From Liolophura sinensis (taxonomy: Eukaryota; Mollusca; Polyplacophora; Chitonida; Chitonidae): a DNA stretch of 64,000 nucleotides. Every line of letters starts with the position of its first letter. Within the stretch, counting starts at the first letter, position 1. The stretch is taken from positions 23,285,764 to 23,349,763 of the forward strand of contig NC_088306.1 of NCBI RefSeq assembly GCF_032854445.1, read 5' to 3'. Below the pieces are notes generated by a model. That model was not told where the DNA came from and did not search any database. It worked only from the letters and a program-made list of their open reading frames with translations. Below, piece after piece: positions 1-13,278 of the stretch. The position numbers and the translations under genes are program-made.

Positions 1-420
1 AAGAAAAACAAACATTTTGTCTCAAAAAGTGCAGATTTAGAGAGAAGAGAAAGCCCAACATCATCAATTTAGGAACTATCAAATGTTTAAAACAGTAAAT
101 CACCCAAAATTTTGTCCCAAAAAGTTACTTTTTAGAGGTAAAAGACAGCCCAGCATCATCAAAGGAGCAATTATCAAGTGTTACAGTAAATCACCCAAAA
201 TTTTGTCCCAAAAAGTTACTTTTTAGAGGGAAAAGACAGCCCAGCATCATCAAGGGAGCAGCTATCAAGTGTTACAGTAAATCACCCAAAATATTGTCCC
301 AAAAAGTTACTTTTTAGAGGGAAAAGACAGCCCAGCATCATCAAGGGAGCAGCTATCAAATGTTACAGTAAATAACCCAAAATTTTGCACCAGAAAGTGC
401 AGCTTTAGAGGCAAATAGTT
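1..420. repeat. Minisatellite, about 91-bp unit, 4-5 copies
   Basis: The unit runs from CACCCAAAATTTTGTCCCAA to GGGAGCAGCTATCAAGTGTT. The first copy is diverged, and the array may extend left of the window. Confidence 0.85.
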
Positions 421-580
421 GTCATAAAATACAATGGCTTCTGGTGGCTGAAGCTTGAATTTTTCCAGTAGGAATTCTTCCTACCTTCCAGTCAAACCTC
501 AAAGCACCTTTGTAAGATCAGTATAATTCTCAGATTCAGGAAAAATGAGTCCCCTAAATCATGGGGTGAATTTTGAGGCC
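370..580 (+). repeat. Dispersed repeat E, copy 1
   Basis: AAAGTGCAGCTTTAGAGGCA and AATTCTCAGATTCAGGAAAA. It grows out of the 91-bp array at the left edge. Confidence 0.55.
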
Positions 581-1418
581 GGTCACCATAGGTGCGTGCA
601 CCCTGTTTCTTCTAATTTTTCAGACACCTGGTCTGCTCTTTTTGGCCAATGTACATGTAGCTGTAGCAGAAATTTTAGTTTCTTTTATCTCACATGGTTA
701 GACCATCCTTACTTTTAATAAAAGTTGGGAAAGAAACGTAAAATTCTGCTTTCAGCGCTGCTAATATCTGTTCCAAAAATTATAGGAATTAGGGGTGCAT
801 GAGGTCATCTCTACCGCCGCGAACCCGCCCACCCCTCCCTGCCTCTGAGGGGAACAGTCCTACAGCTGGTACATACTGTGGCTGGCAAAGGTAACATTAT
901 CCAGAATGATAATGATCATACCCTTAAGGGTGTGCTAAGTGGGAAAAGCCCTGCATTCCTAGGCTCTGAGTGGACATATGCTACAGTCAGTGTGAGCTCT
1001 GTGGTCATTTGTCATGTTTCTGTGGTATAATGTGGTTTGATACAAGCAAGGGTTTGCGTTCTGGTGGTTTACAGGAGCTTGTTGTACATCTGAGATGTCT
1101 GATGGTGTCCATATACAACTAAGGCTCCTGGATCATGAAGCTGTCATAGGCTTTACACAAGAGTCTCGTTAGAGTTAGTCTCGATTTATCATTGTATTCC
1201 TGCTGGAAGATAGATTTGAACTTGAACATTATAATATTGATTTTTGTCATGGTGTTAAATACGGAGCAGTAAAAGTCACATGGTGAAAATATAAAAAAAA
1301 AAAAAAAAAAAATGTCATGGTGAAAAAAATCTTTTTTTTCTTCAGCGCCCTGACTTTATTATAAAACCAATCACAGACCATTGGCTATCAGATAACCAAT
1401 ATACAATTCTCTTGCTAA

Positions 1419-1688
1419 ATTTATTTATTTATTTATTTGATTGGTGCTTTACGCCGTACTCAGGAATATTTCACTTATACGACGGCGACTAGCATTATGG
1501 TGGGTGGAAACCGGGCACAGCCCTGGGGAAACCCACGACCATCCGCAGGTTGCTGGAAGACCTTCCCACTTACGGCCGGAGAGGAAGCCAGCATGAGCTG
1601 GACTTGAACTCACAGCGACCGCATTGGTGAGAGGCTCCTGGGTCATTATGCTGCGCTAGCGTGCTAACCGACTGAGCCACGGAGGCCC
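1419..1688 (-). mobile_element. Family-A tRNA-headed SINE, complete
   Basis: Read on the minus strand, the head carries an A-box-like TGGCTCAGTCGG and a B-box-like GAGTTCAAGTCC, then a conserved body (CCACCATAATGCTAG, GTCGTATAAGTGAAATATTC) and a TAAA-repeat tail at the left end. A tRNA-derived pol III promoter is inferred. It is the best-preserved copy on this strand. Confidence 0.85.
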
Positions 1689-2233
1689 CTCTCTTGCTAA
1701 AGGAGAGCTCCCAGTTAAATACATTTACTGATATGTCCCGGTCTAAATCAGCCAATATGTCATATCCCACAAATTACCCAGATTCTTCCAATTTTTTTTT
1801 TGTTCACCATGTCATTTTTCTTTCTCTTCCCAAAAAATTTCTTTCTTTTAAAATTAATTTTTGCTCTTTTTCAAAAATTTTATTTTCACCAGGTCTCTTT
1901 GTATTAACATAAAAATCCTTATGGTGATTCACAATTTCAGCACAGTAAACTGTTTTGAATTTAACTCTGACTTAAGTCCACAGCTTCATTCTTGACCCTG
2001 GGGTATTCATGTGGAGGTTGGTATGCTATCTGGAGATGTATATACATATGTACCTGGAATTGCTATATAGACCTACCATAAGATACCAAAAAAAAAAAAT
2101 GCAAAAACCAAATCACAATAAATATACATATGGGAAGTTCAGAACTCATTAACAGATTGATCAACAGAGTAATGTTGGTATTTAACTACGTGAAGTTTCT
2201 CAACAAACACATTAAGGCTGATCAATCGCTTCA

Positions 2234-2582
2234 GTGGCCTATTAATGGTTAGAGCGTCCGCCTTAAAGTCAGGAGATTCCGGGATCAAACCCAGGTCAGA
2301 TCATACCAAAGACTTTAAAAATGGTACTGGTTTCTGCCTTGCTTGGCTCTCATAACTGAGAGGTTAGAGCAAGGAAACCTAACTGGCCAGCCCCATGTTA
2401 GTATAATGTGCCTGAGTTGGGGTGTCATGCCTGGTGTCTTTGGCATGATACTTCACTGACGGCAGCACTTTGGCAGAATGGACTTGCCCTACCACAAGAA
2501 GACGTAGTATAAGTACACCTACAGTGACTCCACGTGGTCATGTGACTGAAAAATTGTTAAGTACAGTATTAAACCCCAAGCA
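2234..2582 (+). mobile_element. Family-B SINE, complete
   Basis: The tRNA-like head has TGGTTAGAGCGTCCGCCTTA and GGGATCAAACCC, followed by GACTTTAAAAATGGTACTGG, GGTGTCTTTGGCATGATACT and the conserved end GACTGAAAAATTGTTAAGTA. Confidence 0.82.
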
Positions 2583-2689
2583 GACATGAATCAAGGCTGA
2601 TCTATTTGAAGTCATAATTTGTGATGTTTCTAAGACGTTGCAAACCCAGATTACATATTGTGACATGATGGCCTGCACAAGGAACAGTG

Positions 2690-2955
2690 AAAGGAATAGG
2701 ACATAAGTAACACTCCATAATGTAGGAATAGGACAAAAGTAACACTTCATATTGTAGGAACAGGACATAAGTAACACTCCATAATGTAGGAATAGGACAT
2801 AAGTAACACTCCATAATGTAGGAATAGGACATAAGTAACACTCCATAATGTAGGAATAGGACATAAGTAACACTCCATAATGTAGGAATAGGACATAAGT
2901 AACACTCCATAATGTAGGAACAGGACATAAGTAACACTCCATAATGTATGGACAC
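2690..2955. repeat. Minisatellite, 32-bp unit, about 8 copies
   Basis: The unit contains GGAATAGGACATAAGTAACA and CTCCATAATGTA. Long open frames across it are by-products of the repeat. Confidence 0.9.
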
Positions 2956-3846
2956 TGGACATGTTTACGGAGACAGCCAAGACAGGAGAACATCATAATG
3001 TTTGGTAAAGCAGTATCATATCACTGAAGCCAGAGCCAAAGGCATTACCACAAAATGATTCTAAAAAAGTTCTTGCGGGTGTTTGTGGATATTGATATGT
3101 GTACACATTCATGGGGAAATTTTTTAACAAAACTTTGCTGCCAAAAAATTAAGCAGTATGAAGTTCAAGAATGAAGTTTTATAAACTTTCATGAAGTTTA
3201 TTTTATAAACTCTGGTTTATTATTAGCTGGAGCAAGCACTTTTCTTTCAGATAAATCCAACTTTTTACATGTTTGTTGAGGAGGAAGTAGAGTTTTATTC
3301 TCATTAATGTCGACTACGCTATCAAATCTGACTAGCTGTATTATTTGATGGCAGACATATGCTGTTCAGATTAGGCATCTTAGAGGCATTTACAGAGTGG
3401 AAGTTCACAAACCATGCCCACTTGTGAATATATCAGACACACACAGATAGCGGCTAAATTACCACGCCATGTAAACCTGTGTTAAACCAAGATAGAGACT
3501 AGAAGTTCTACAGTAAATCTGCTAATGTCTGGTGGAGCAAATTAGTGTTCAAGTACAGTTTAATATTTTTGAATTTTGTTCTGGACTGTATTTTGACCTA
3601 AAAAGCTTCAAACATGACCCTATTCATTTTGCCAGATTTTGATACGTCTATTAACATAGAAAATATTGGAAGCAATATTTCATGACTTTCATTTCTCATA
3701 AAAAGTTAATTTTTGGAGTAATTACAGTATTTAGCGAACAAAAATGTATACATGTATATACAGGTGTATATGCATGAAGGAGCTAAGATGGTTTGGAAAT
3801 TAAATTGAAATTGACAAACTTTCTATCAGGCTGTTGTCAGAAAATA

Positions 3847-3985
3847 TATTTATTTATTTATTTATTTGATTTGTGTTTTACGCCGTACTCAAGAATATTT
3901 CACTTATATGACGGCAGCCAGCATTATGATGGGAGGAAACCGAGCAGAGCCCAGGACAAACCTATGACCATCCACAGGTTGGTCA
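3847..3985 (-). mobile_element. Family-A SINE, 5'-truncated
   Basis: It has the TAAA tail, the GTACTCAAGAATATTTCAC core in reverse orientation and part of the middle body. The tRNA head is absent. Confidence 0.8.
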
Positions 3986-5675
3986 AAAATATAACTTTTA
4001 TGAGTGTTTCCTTTTCGGAACTGAACGGGCTTCAGTTTTAGAAACATTCCTTGATGTGAACTCCTCCAACAATGAAAGGCAACACCTGAGTTTTTGTAAA
4101 TAATGTTTATGTGCATAAATGTTTGTGTACCTGTATAACAATTGTTTTCAATTGGCAGGTGAGTGGTGGTGGGGAGGTGAGGGGGAGGTGCAGTATTTTT
4201 ACGCAGTTCATTTTGAATATTTTGAAACATTCATCTCCAGATCTGCGTTCATGGTGGTATTTTATGCCACATTGTGTACGTCCATGCAGTCAACAAGTAT
4301 ACCACATTTTTCGTGTTAAAGTTGTTTTCTGATTGACTGAATATAAATTTCTGACACATATGTGGCTAGTATGAAATATCAGTGCTACATTTAACAGTTT
4401 TCTGTTCCTGAAATGAGCTAGTCAGTAATATTTGCATGCCTACATGTACTGAGTGTCAATCTTCGGTTTTAATTTTTGGCTGCTATATAGTAAAGGAAAC
4501 TTCTGTATAAGTACATCACCTCTTCATTTATTCTGTCCTAATAAGTCTGTATCTATTCCTGTGGGGTCCCATCGGGTCCCCTGGTGGTTTATTTACCCTC
4601 ACCCCACACCTCATCTAATGATGCGGATTGTTTGTTATAAACTTGTCATAACCAATTACCTGAGTCTGTAAACAGATGAGCTTTAACTATCAGCTGGGGT
4701 GGAACCTTATCTGCCTTAAATAGAGCGCCAGGAGGCCTTTTGCAATAAGATACAGGTACAGCTGCCGTAGGTGTGCGAGCGGTACAGTCAACGTGTGTTA
4801 ACATGGCGGGAGCGCCTGGTTATACACATGGCTTGTGGGGTGGTGCATTAGGAAAACTGCTGAGGTGGCCTTTAAGCTCACAGAACTTAGCAGCTAATCA
4901 AAGGTTCAAGGCCAGGGATTGCCAGTGTTTCACTTTAAAGTAGCTGGAATACATGGGCTTTTGCACGGGTGCTATGCAAATTTGCTCCCGCAAAAAGGGA
5001 GCACCAATCTTGCTTGAAATTAGCTGCGATAGACATGCATGTTTTGTGGGCTGATGTGAGGAAATCATCCGAGATGGTCTCACCAAATTTAAACAACAAA
5101 AAGGCTAAAAGGGAACCTTAGTGTTGCGTCAAATTAGCTGTCCGGCTGCTGCTTGGAGTTTCTTGTACGTGCATCTAGAACAAACATTTTTCCTGAGACT
5201 GACCAGTGAAGAAATAGCTTTAGTTGTATGGTTTGAGCGGCTCAGTCTCTCTATACTCATTAAGTATAATGTAATGAGTGTGAGGTAGCCTGACAATTGC
5301 CAAACCTCAAGATTGACAGCTATTTGTCTTAATCACAGTGTTGACACATCTATTTCTTTGTCAGTACATTTTATGTGGGTTGAAAGAAGCATGAGTGGAA
5401 AGTTTAGAAATGACCTATAAATTTATAGCGTATGTGCATCTTTGCATGAGAATGGCATACAAGCATGTAGCTCTGCAATGAGTGCTTATACTAGCAAGGT
5501 ATATCCAGCATTTATTCTTACTTGACCTTCCTTTATTATTATTTATTTTTTTTTTTTTTTTTGTTTTGAGAAAAATTGCTATTTAAGACATCCACTAATC
5601 AAGTAAAATTTGAAGAGAATGAAATGAATTTGCCAAAAAATACTTGAGGAAATCATTTTCAGAATGCCAAACAAT

Positions 5676-5721
5676 GTTCTTGAGTACGGCGTAAAACACC
5701 AATCAAATAAATAAATAAATA
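5676..5721 (+). mobile_element. Family-A SINE, 3' tail fragment
   Basis: TTCTTGAGTACGGCGTAAAA and CACCAATCAAATAAATAAAT only. Confidence 0.75.
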
Positions 5722-5775
5722 GTATTAAGAGAGCTGTCAGAATCATGCCTGAATTTTGTGGTCAAATGAAGTTAG

Positions 5776-5966
5776 TGATTTGTTTAATTGTTGTTTTACA
5801 CAGTACTCAAGAGTATTTCACTTACACGACGACAACCAGCATTATGGTGGGATGAAACCAGGGAGAGCCCAGGGGGAAACCCACGACCATTCACAGGATT
5901 CTGCCAGACCTTCCCACATATGGCAGGAGAAGATGCCAGCATAAGCTGGACTTGAATCAAATAAAT
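5776..5966 (-). mobile_element. Family-A SINE, partial
   Basis: Core plus middle body up to the ATAAGCTGGACTTGAA part of the head. It lies 55 bp from an opposite-strand fragment. Confidence 0.8.
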
Positions 5967-6399
5967 TAAGGCAGAAAAGGTACATGTATCATTGTTATTC
6001 ATTATAAACACTGTGTGAAAATGACAACAGACTATATGTGGCAAGAATACATTCGGGTCTGAGATTCCAAACATTCAAAGTCAAAGTCTGTTAGCTGAAC
6101 CTTGAAAAAGCTCTGCTTGCCAATGTCATCTTAACCTGGAGATATTGGGTAATTTTAGGCCTCACTTTAAACTGTATGTTGCCTCCAAGCAATGCTAGTT
6201 TTACACAGAAGAACAATGATCATCTGTGTACTAAATAGGCACAGAGTGAATAAACCATGAATGAGTAATCTAGCTAGACTATCTTAGTTTTCATGTCAGC
6301 TGATCTTAGATCTGATTTGGAAGATAACCAAAAACTCTGGGAGCCAAAAAACTTCCCAGACATGTTTATAAGCCTATAGCCTCAGTGAGTTCACTTTGA

Positions 6400-6660
6400 A
6401 GTATTTTGAAAGTTAGTCATGGAGGAGATCAGGGGTTCAAATCCCCGTCAGACCATAAGTAGTCTTTAAAATTTGCTTTTGTGTCTTTTTTGTTTTTTGT
6501 ATGCTGCTTATACAGCCCTTTGGAGAATGTACATATAAGCAGGTCTTCTTAGTGTCAGTATGTACAGTATATGCTATGATCCTAAGTGGTGTCATCTGAT
6601 GTCATCATTCAGTGAGACAGCACTTTGAATGCATATATGACCATGTACAAAATACAGATT
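6400..6660 (+). mobile_element. Family-B SINE, old diverged copy
   Basis: The B-box region GGGTTCAAATCCCCGTCAGA and the later GTGAGACAGCACTTTGAATG are recognisable. The end is lost. Confidence 0.55.
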
Positions 6661-7244
6661 ATCCTTCTGCAAGGTGTTGCATTCTGATGATATGGCCATA
6701 TTGATCTGTTGGCAAAACAATATTCAAATCCTAGTTGTTACAGACGTAAGGCAAACAGGCCAATGTCTTAAATACAATTAGTTTTAGCGGACAGTATGCG
6801 AAAACGAGATTTTGTGTCAACAAATAGTTTCTCTTATGTCATGTGATCTTACCATTATCTCTGTACAGGTTTATATTTAGGTTGAGCTAGTAATGTCTTA
6901 GATACATTTCCGTCACTGTCAGTTCTATTTAATGTTAAAAATTTGACAGAGGTACATTTAATTTTAATACAACTGAAAATGAAATTTCCCTAAACTAATC
7001 TTACGATATGTCATCGATATAGAAATTATCGGGGAATTGAGGATGGTAATGTTAGTCAGATAACTATTACAGGAATTTTTATTCAGTAATCAGCAAAGAA
7101 GTTAGTATTAAAGCGATTGTAATTGTTTCACCAGATTACAACCTTGATCATACTCACAATTAAATTTAACTTTGATCACACTACCAGTTTTTAACTACAG
7201 GATATAATATCAAGGTTATGTATAGGTTGACTGTTGAAAGCACA

Positions 7245-8270
7245 CCGTCGCCATGTTAATACAAATGTGGCCTGCTGTTCTATGAGATATGAACATGGCC
7301 AAGATGTTCATGTAACTGTCACGTCCTCGCCATGTTAATACAAATGTGGCCTGCTGTTCTGTGAGATATGAACATGGCCAAGATGTTCATGTAACTGTCA
7401 CGCCCTCGCCATGTTAATACAAATGTGGCCTGCTGTTCTGTGAGATATGAACATGGCCAAGATGTTCATGTAACTGTCACGTCCTCGCCATGTTAATACA
7501 AATGTGGCCTGCTGTTCTGTGAGATATGAACATGGCCAAGATGTTCATGTAACTGTCACGCCCTCGCCATGTTAATACAAATGTGGCCTGCTGTTCTGTG
7601 AGATATGAACATGGCCAAGATGTTCATGTAACTGTCACGCCCTCGCCATGTTAATACAAATGTGGCCTGCTGTTCTGTGAGATATGAACATGGCTAAGAT
7701 GTTCATGTAACTGTCACGTCCTCGCCATGTTAATACAAATGTGGCCTGCTGTTCTGTGAGATATGAACATGGCTAAGATGTTCATGTAACTGTCACGTCC
7801 TCGCCATGTTAATACAAATGTGGCCTGCTGTTCTGTGAGATATGAAAATGGCCAAGATGTTCATGTAACTGTCACGCCCTCGCCATGTTAATACAAATGT
7901 GGCCTGCTGTTCTATGAGATATGAAAATGGCCAAGATGTTCATGTAACTGTCACGTCCTCGCCATGTTAATACAAATGAGGCCTGCTGTTCTATGAGATA
8001 TGAAAATGGCCAAGATGTTCATGTAACTGTCACGTCCTCGCCATGTTAATACAAATGTGGCCTGCTGTTCTATGAGATATGAACATGGCCAAGATGTTCA
8101 TGTAACTGTCACGTCCTCGCCATGTTAATACAAATGAGGCGTGCTGTTCTATGAGATATGAAAATGGCCAAGATGTTCATGTAACTGTCACGTCCTCGCC
8201 ATGTTAATACAAATGTGGCCTGCTGTTCTATGAGATATGAACATGGCCAAGATGTTCATGTAACTGTCAC
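7245..8270. repeat. Minisatellite, 79-bp unit, 13 copies
   Basis: Very uniform units. Each has TGAACAT and ATGTTCA as a 7-bp inverted pair around GGCCAAG. Variants mainly alternate GTCCTCG/GCCCTCG and GAACATGG/GAAAATGG. Confidence 0.95.
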
Positions 8271-10094
8271 ATCAGCAAGGTGTTCTCAATCCTTTATCTA
8301 GATAATGCATTCTAATAACCTATTACAATAATCATACTGAGATTACTGCATTTCATGTAACGTTTGGTAAGAAAAAATGTACCTTCAGAAGCACAAAAAG
8401 GTCTTTAAATCACATTTTTGTTGCTAGCACAAACTTCACAAAAAACCCTTAAGTGGTAGGTGGTAGATACTGTTGTTGAGAGCCCATTGTAGTGTCGGAT
8501 TTCTTGCATGCCAGACATTTGGTGGTATTTAAAACATGCTACATGTATGTTTATGAGAGATGAATCCTGCGTTATTGACATGTTCTTATCACATATGCAT
8601 TTGCATAGATTTTCAACAGATGTTATGAACAACAGATGTTGCGAATGACAGATGTTGTGAACAAGACAGAAGCTTGTCCTCCTATTTGCTGATTTTAAAC
8701 TGTATTGTTTAAAATGTATAAAAGAAAAGTTGACCAAGTTCCTCAAGACAGCTGATTGCTGGTGTAATTTGGAGGTACATGAGGGATAAGACATTTTCAG
8801 ACTTTCTTGAGAAGAGCCAGACTATTTTTGTAACTATGAATTCCCATTGTGGAAACTGTTGCCTGAATATAATGACAGCTTGAAATTTGCAGTCAGGATC
8901 AAAGTTATGTCTTCCTTATGTGCCTGGCATCATTGAAAACTGATGACCGCTTCTCTCTTGTGTGTTGCCGGCTTTATTTCCTATTTGTATAATTTCTTAC
9001 ATACCTCTGTCTTTGGGAGCTAGTGTTAAACATTGTTTTGGAAATGGGTCTTGTGATTATCGACTTGGAACGCCTTTTACGGACTACGAATGGCATACAA
9101 ATGTCAGACACAAGCACCCATGTGTCCATGAAAAAAATTCTTGATGCATATTTGTGTTGTAGCATTCACAATCACCTTTGATGTAATCTGGATCTTATTC
9201 TCTCAACCCAGTATTAAGGTATACACAGTATACTCACATAAACCAAAAGCTAACATAAATTATTAGTTTAGAAACAAGATCCTTTAGCATTAGTTGCCCA
9301 AATAAAAAGCAATCTCTTTAAACAGTCACGATATGGCTGCAAAATTGCCGATGTGGCGTTAAGCCATAATCATTCATTCAAACATTCTAGTTATTACAGG
9401 TAATCGCATATGTACACACATACCACTGTATGGGCAAGGCATGTTTGAAACGACAAAGCCCACACATGAGGGTGAATGAAAACTGCCTACCTGGCTATAC
9501 TCACAGAGGCCTCAGAATACAGAGCTACCCAGTTTCCAACCTTATCCTCTTTTGGTAAGGCAACTCAGACTAACTTCTCACAGTACTGAGATTCCAGAAT
9601 TCCCCTGAATTCTGTAAATTAGATTTCTGTGCAGAAAAAACTGGCCGTACAACACCTTAGAGAGGAAAGATTTGCAGAAAACTCCAAACTTACTCAGGAG
9701 AAACTTAGTTGGACTTTGTAACTCCGATCCTTTGAGTGGTTTTCCGAGAGATTTCAGGTATCTAGCTAACCTGGAGGATTCAGGGGGTGTTCAGTTCCAG
9801 CCACTGAGCTTCTGAACACACTACTTATTGCTAGCAAATGCTTTCTTACATACACTCAGAAATACACACATGCTGACTGTGCTCCTGATGATGATGATAC
9901 AGTATATTGTGGTGCAAACCCGGCTTCAGAGGCGGAGGTGCTGGCGGCGCGTGGGTAATTTGAGAAGACCTCTGTACATCTATGTTTAACTTCCAAAACC
10001 ATCCCTGCAAGGTGATGAGTCTACCTTCTTGCTCAGTGCTGCATCAACTACCATAGTCTACCGTAGTACCCTAAAAAACTGTGTCATGGGTCCC

Positions 10095-10222
10095 CACCCC
10101 CCCACCACCACCCCCGGGTTCTGCCAGGTTTCCTCCTACCATAATTTGCTGGCCAATGTTTAATAAGTGAAATAGTCTTTGAGTACAGTGTGAAACTCCA
10201 ACAAAATAAATATATCAATAGT
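10095..10222 (+). mobile_element. Family-A SINE, diverged 3' half
   Basis: TTTCCTCCTACCATAATTTG, then GAGTACAGTGTGAAACTCCA and an AT-rich tail. Confidence 0.65.
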
Positions 10223-11154
10223 ACAAACAAAATTCTCACGTCAGTGAAATTAATATTTACATCTATATAGAGGGACAAATACATGTGTAGTAATAATATT
10301 TCTCTGATCCCTTTCCCCTTATTTTGAAATTTTGTTCCCTAAAGTTGAAAAATACATGTAGAAGCATTGATTTAATTTTCAAATTCCATCTAACATACTA
10401 TAATACGGTAAATAGATGATAGAACAAGTTATTAGGGACATGTACCCTCATACACCTATATCTTGGTCAAAAATATAAAATGACACACTACACGTTCTTT
10501 TCTCTTTGGATGTCTATTCCATACTAAAGTTTTTAACTATTAAGCAATCCATAATCCTTGCTCAGACACAAGTCTCAAATCACCTTTACAAAAAGTTTTG
10601 TAACGTTTGCAGAAAACTGTGGATGCTGGTGTTCAGTAGGCTACTGCTGCAGTCTAGTGGCTCCATTGGGACCCACCCTCTTTCCCGAGGGTCTCTTGGC
10701 TGGGTACCTTTGCCAGCTGTACAAATCTGTGATCATTTTGGCCTGGCAAAGATCAAGCTGGACACTATTATGTGCTTAGGAAGTTGTACAAATGTTCTTG
10801 TGTTAGATTGGTGATCCATCTGCTCAATATATCCTCAGACATTGGTCAACTGTTTACAGTAAATGACCTAAAAATTGCACCAATGACTAAGTTGCTCATT
10901 GTGCCTTATTCTGAGAACTGTGTCAATCTTTGGAAGATGTTATGAAGTTTGTCTGGAAGGTAGAGTGCTATCCTACAAGAAAGTTGTTTCACAATGAAAA
11001 GCAACATTTTCTGATATTTATTTGCCTATAAAAATGTATCTTTTTGAATGGAATTTTAGGTTATTTACTTAATATTCCCTGCAAGTTTTGAGGAGCACTA
11101 GAAATACTAAGTCATGGGTGGTACACACTGTTGGAGGTGAAGGGCACCTCATGT

Positions 11155-11838
11155 ATAGGTTCCTCAGTGGTAACAATATTATTGCATGTAGGTGTAGGTT
11201 CCTCAGTGGTAACAATATTATGGCATGTAGGTGTAGGTTCCTCTATGGTAACAATATTATGGCATGTACATGTAGGTTCCTCTATGGTAACAATATTATG
11301 GCATGTACATGTAGGTGTAGGTTCCTCTATGGTAACAATATTATGGCATGTAGGTGTATGTTCCTCTATGGTAACAATATTATGACATGTAGGTGTAGGT
11401 TCCTCAATGGTAACAATATTATGGCATGTACATGTAGGTGTAGGTTCCTCTGTGGTAACAATATTATGGCATGTAGGTGTAGGTTCCTCTATGGTAACTA
11501 TGTTATGGCATGTAGGTGTAGGTTCCTCAATGGTAACAATATTATGGCATGTACATGTAGGTGTAGGTTCCTCTATGGTAACAATATTATGGCATGTAGG
11601 TGTAGGTTCCTCTATGGTAACAATATTATGGCATGTAGGTGTAGGTTCCTCAATGGTAACAATATTATGGCATGTACATGTAGGTGTAGGTTCCTCTATG
11701 GTAACAATATTATGGCATGTAGGTGTAGGTTCCTCTATGGTAACAATATTATGGCATGTAGGTGTAGGTTCCTCAATGGTAACAATATTATGGCATGTAC
11801 ATGTAGGTGTAGGTTCCTCTATGGTAACAATATTATGG
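11155..11838. repeat. Higher-order minisatellite, 39/45-bp monomers
   Basis: The monomer has TTCCTCTATGGTAACAATAT. Two 39-bp monomers and one 45-bp monomer (extra TACATG) form a 123-bp block, repeated at 11403, 11526, 11649 and 11772. Confidence 0.92.
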
Positions 11839-12686
11839 CTGTTGTATTTCATGTGTGTTGGTGTGACAGAAAGTAAAGAGTACAATACACATAAACTGTA
11901 CGTAGCACGTAAAGAAATGGTCATGAAGGAAAGGAACATCTCATTCTTTACGGTTCCAAGCAGATTATTCCAACAGTTTGTCCACAACAGTAGTGGCATC
12001 ACAAGTGTGTAACACTCAATGAAAGAGATATGAAGAAAGCAGGAAGACAAATTTCAAATTCATAGTACTAAACGCTAGCTTAAGCCATAATGAGTCCTAT
12101 AGTCAAGTCTTTTAGTATTGAAAAATATGCAATGAAAAGTTTTAACTTGTAAGATCAGACATTGAAGCGTGTTGTAAAAGTTTGTTTGATTCGTGATACT
12201 TGACCATATGGCATTAAGGAACAATCTGATTAGTTTGTGATAAGCATAGATGTTGGGTGCTATATATGTATAAGCCAGCAGGTTAAACATATCTTATAAT
12301 GTTTTATTTGCATCATGCAGTATGATATTCTAATCTCGTCCAATTTTTACATATATTGCTTTGATAAATATGTTGTTCTATGCTTCAAATCACTAATCAT
12401 AGCAACTGCAGTGCATTTGATTCGTTAAACTCCAAATATCAGTTTTCCGTCTGAGCATTGTTGCCATAACTACATGAAATTTGTTTTCAAATAACTATAA
12501 CTATTTGAAATTTGTTTTCAAATAAAAAGCCAAAGGGATATATTGAGAATCTTTGAATTACCCATGCTTTATTTCTATAACATGAGCTTTGATAATATTA
12601 CAGCTAAATGCAGGTGGAATTGAACAGCCTTCAACTGACTGTTTAGCATTTTGTATTTATTTCCTTCACACAAGTTCAAGCTTATT

Positions 12687-12948
12687 ACACTTCACATTAT
12701 GCCAGATAAAGGCAAGCAAATGTTTCATAGTTATTATTTTGATTAGAGATAAAATAAAATAAGCTGTTGATCAAAAAATATATATAATTTACATCCAAGT
12801 CTTGCCTCTAGCCAGCAGCTCACCGTGAGCAAGTATTTAGCATTCAAAGAAACTTTTCATGATAAAGACACACGTAATGAGAAGTTAGAGGTAGCTTTCT
12901 GGAAACGGTTCATTACAATTCCACAATCTTACTACTGGCACTCTAGCA
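12687..12948. repeat. Direct repeat R, left copy
   Basis: It begins CACTTCACATTATGCCAGAT and ends near CTACTGGCACTCTAGC. It is paired with 13277-13551 across the SINE. Confidence 0.85.
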
Positions 12949-13278
12949 ACTAGAGCGTCCACTTTGGGAGCGGTAGATCCAGGGTCAATCCTGGGTTGAG
13001 TCACACGTAAGACTTTAAAAGAGGAAGTTGTAACCCTCTCTTGGCGTTCAGCATGAAGGGGATAGTGCAACAACTGGTTGACCCGTATCGTTATAATGGC
13101 TCGGGTAGGGTGGCTTACTTGCCTTCGGTAAGTTGTCTCAGTGAAGCAGCACTAGATAAAAGAGCGACGGAAATCCGTCCTGCAACAAGGAGGCACATTA
13201 CATGCACTCTAAGGATTCCTTCATCGTCATACGACTGAAAAATTGTAAAGTACGCTGTTAAACCGCAAGCACTCAGTC
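12945..13278 (+). mobile_element. Family-B2 SINE between two direct repeats
   Basis: Head GTAGATCCAGGGTCAATCCT, middle GAAGCAGCACTAGATAAAAG, and an end shared with family B (GACTGAAAAATTGTAAAGTA) running into ACTCAGTCACT. It lies exactly between 260-bp direct repeats. Confidence 0.75.

Noticed and set aside
1600-1688. tRNA gene
   Set aside because: A and B boxes are present, but the sequence cannot fold as a cloverleaf with normal spacing and is the head of a SINE; the same applies at 57530, 62358 and 2234.
2538-2996. Minus-strand open frame of 152 codons with repeated YIMECYLCP
   Set aside because: It is the 32-bp minisatellite read in frame, with similar open frames in the other phases; there is no start context or splice support.
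7245-8270. CRISPR array
   Set aside because: Regular repeats, but there are no unique spacers; the whole 79-bp unit is repeated and the genome is eukaryotic.
8405-8794. Minus-strand open frame of 129 codons
   Set aside because: Composition resembles translated AT-rich noncoding DNA; no family, splice sites or phase link to the gene.
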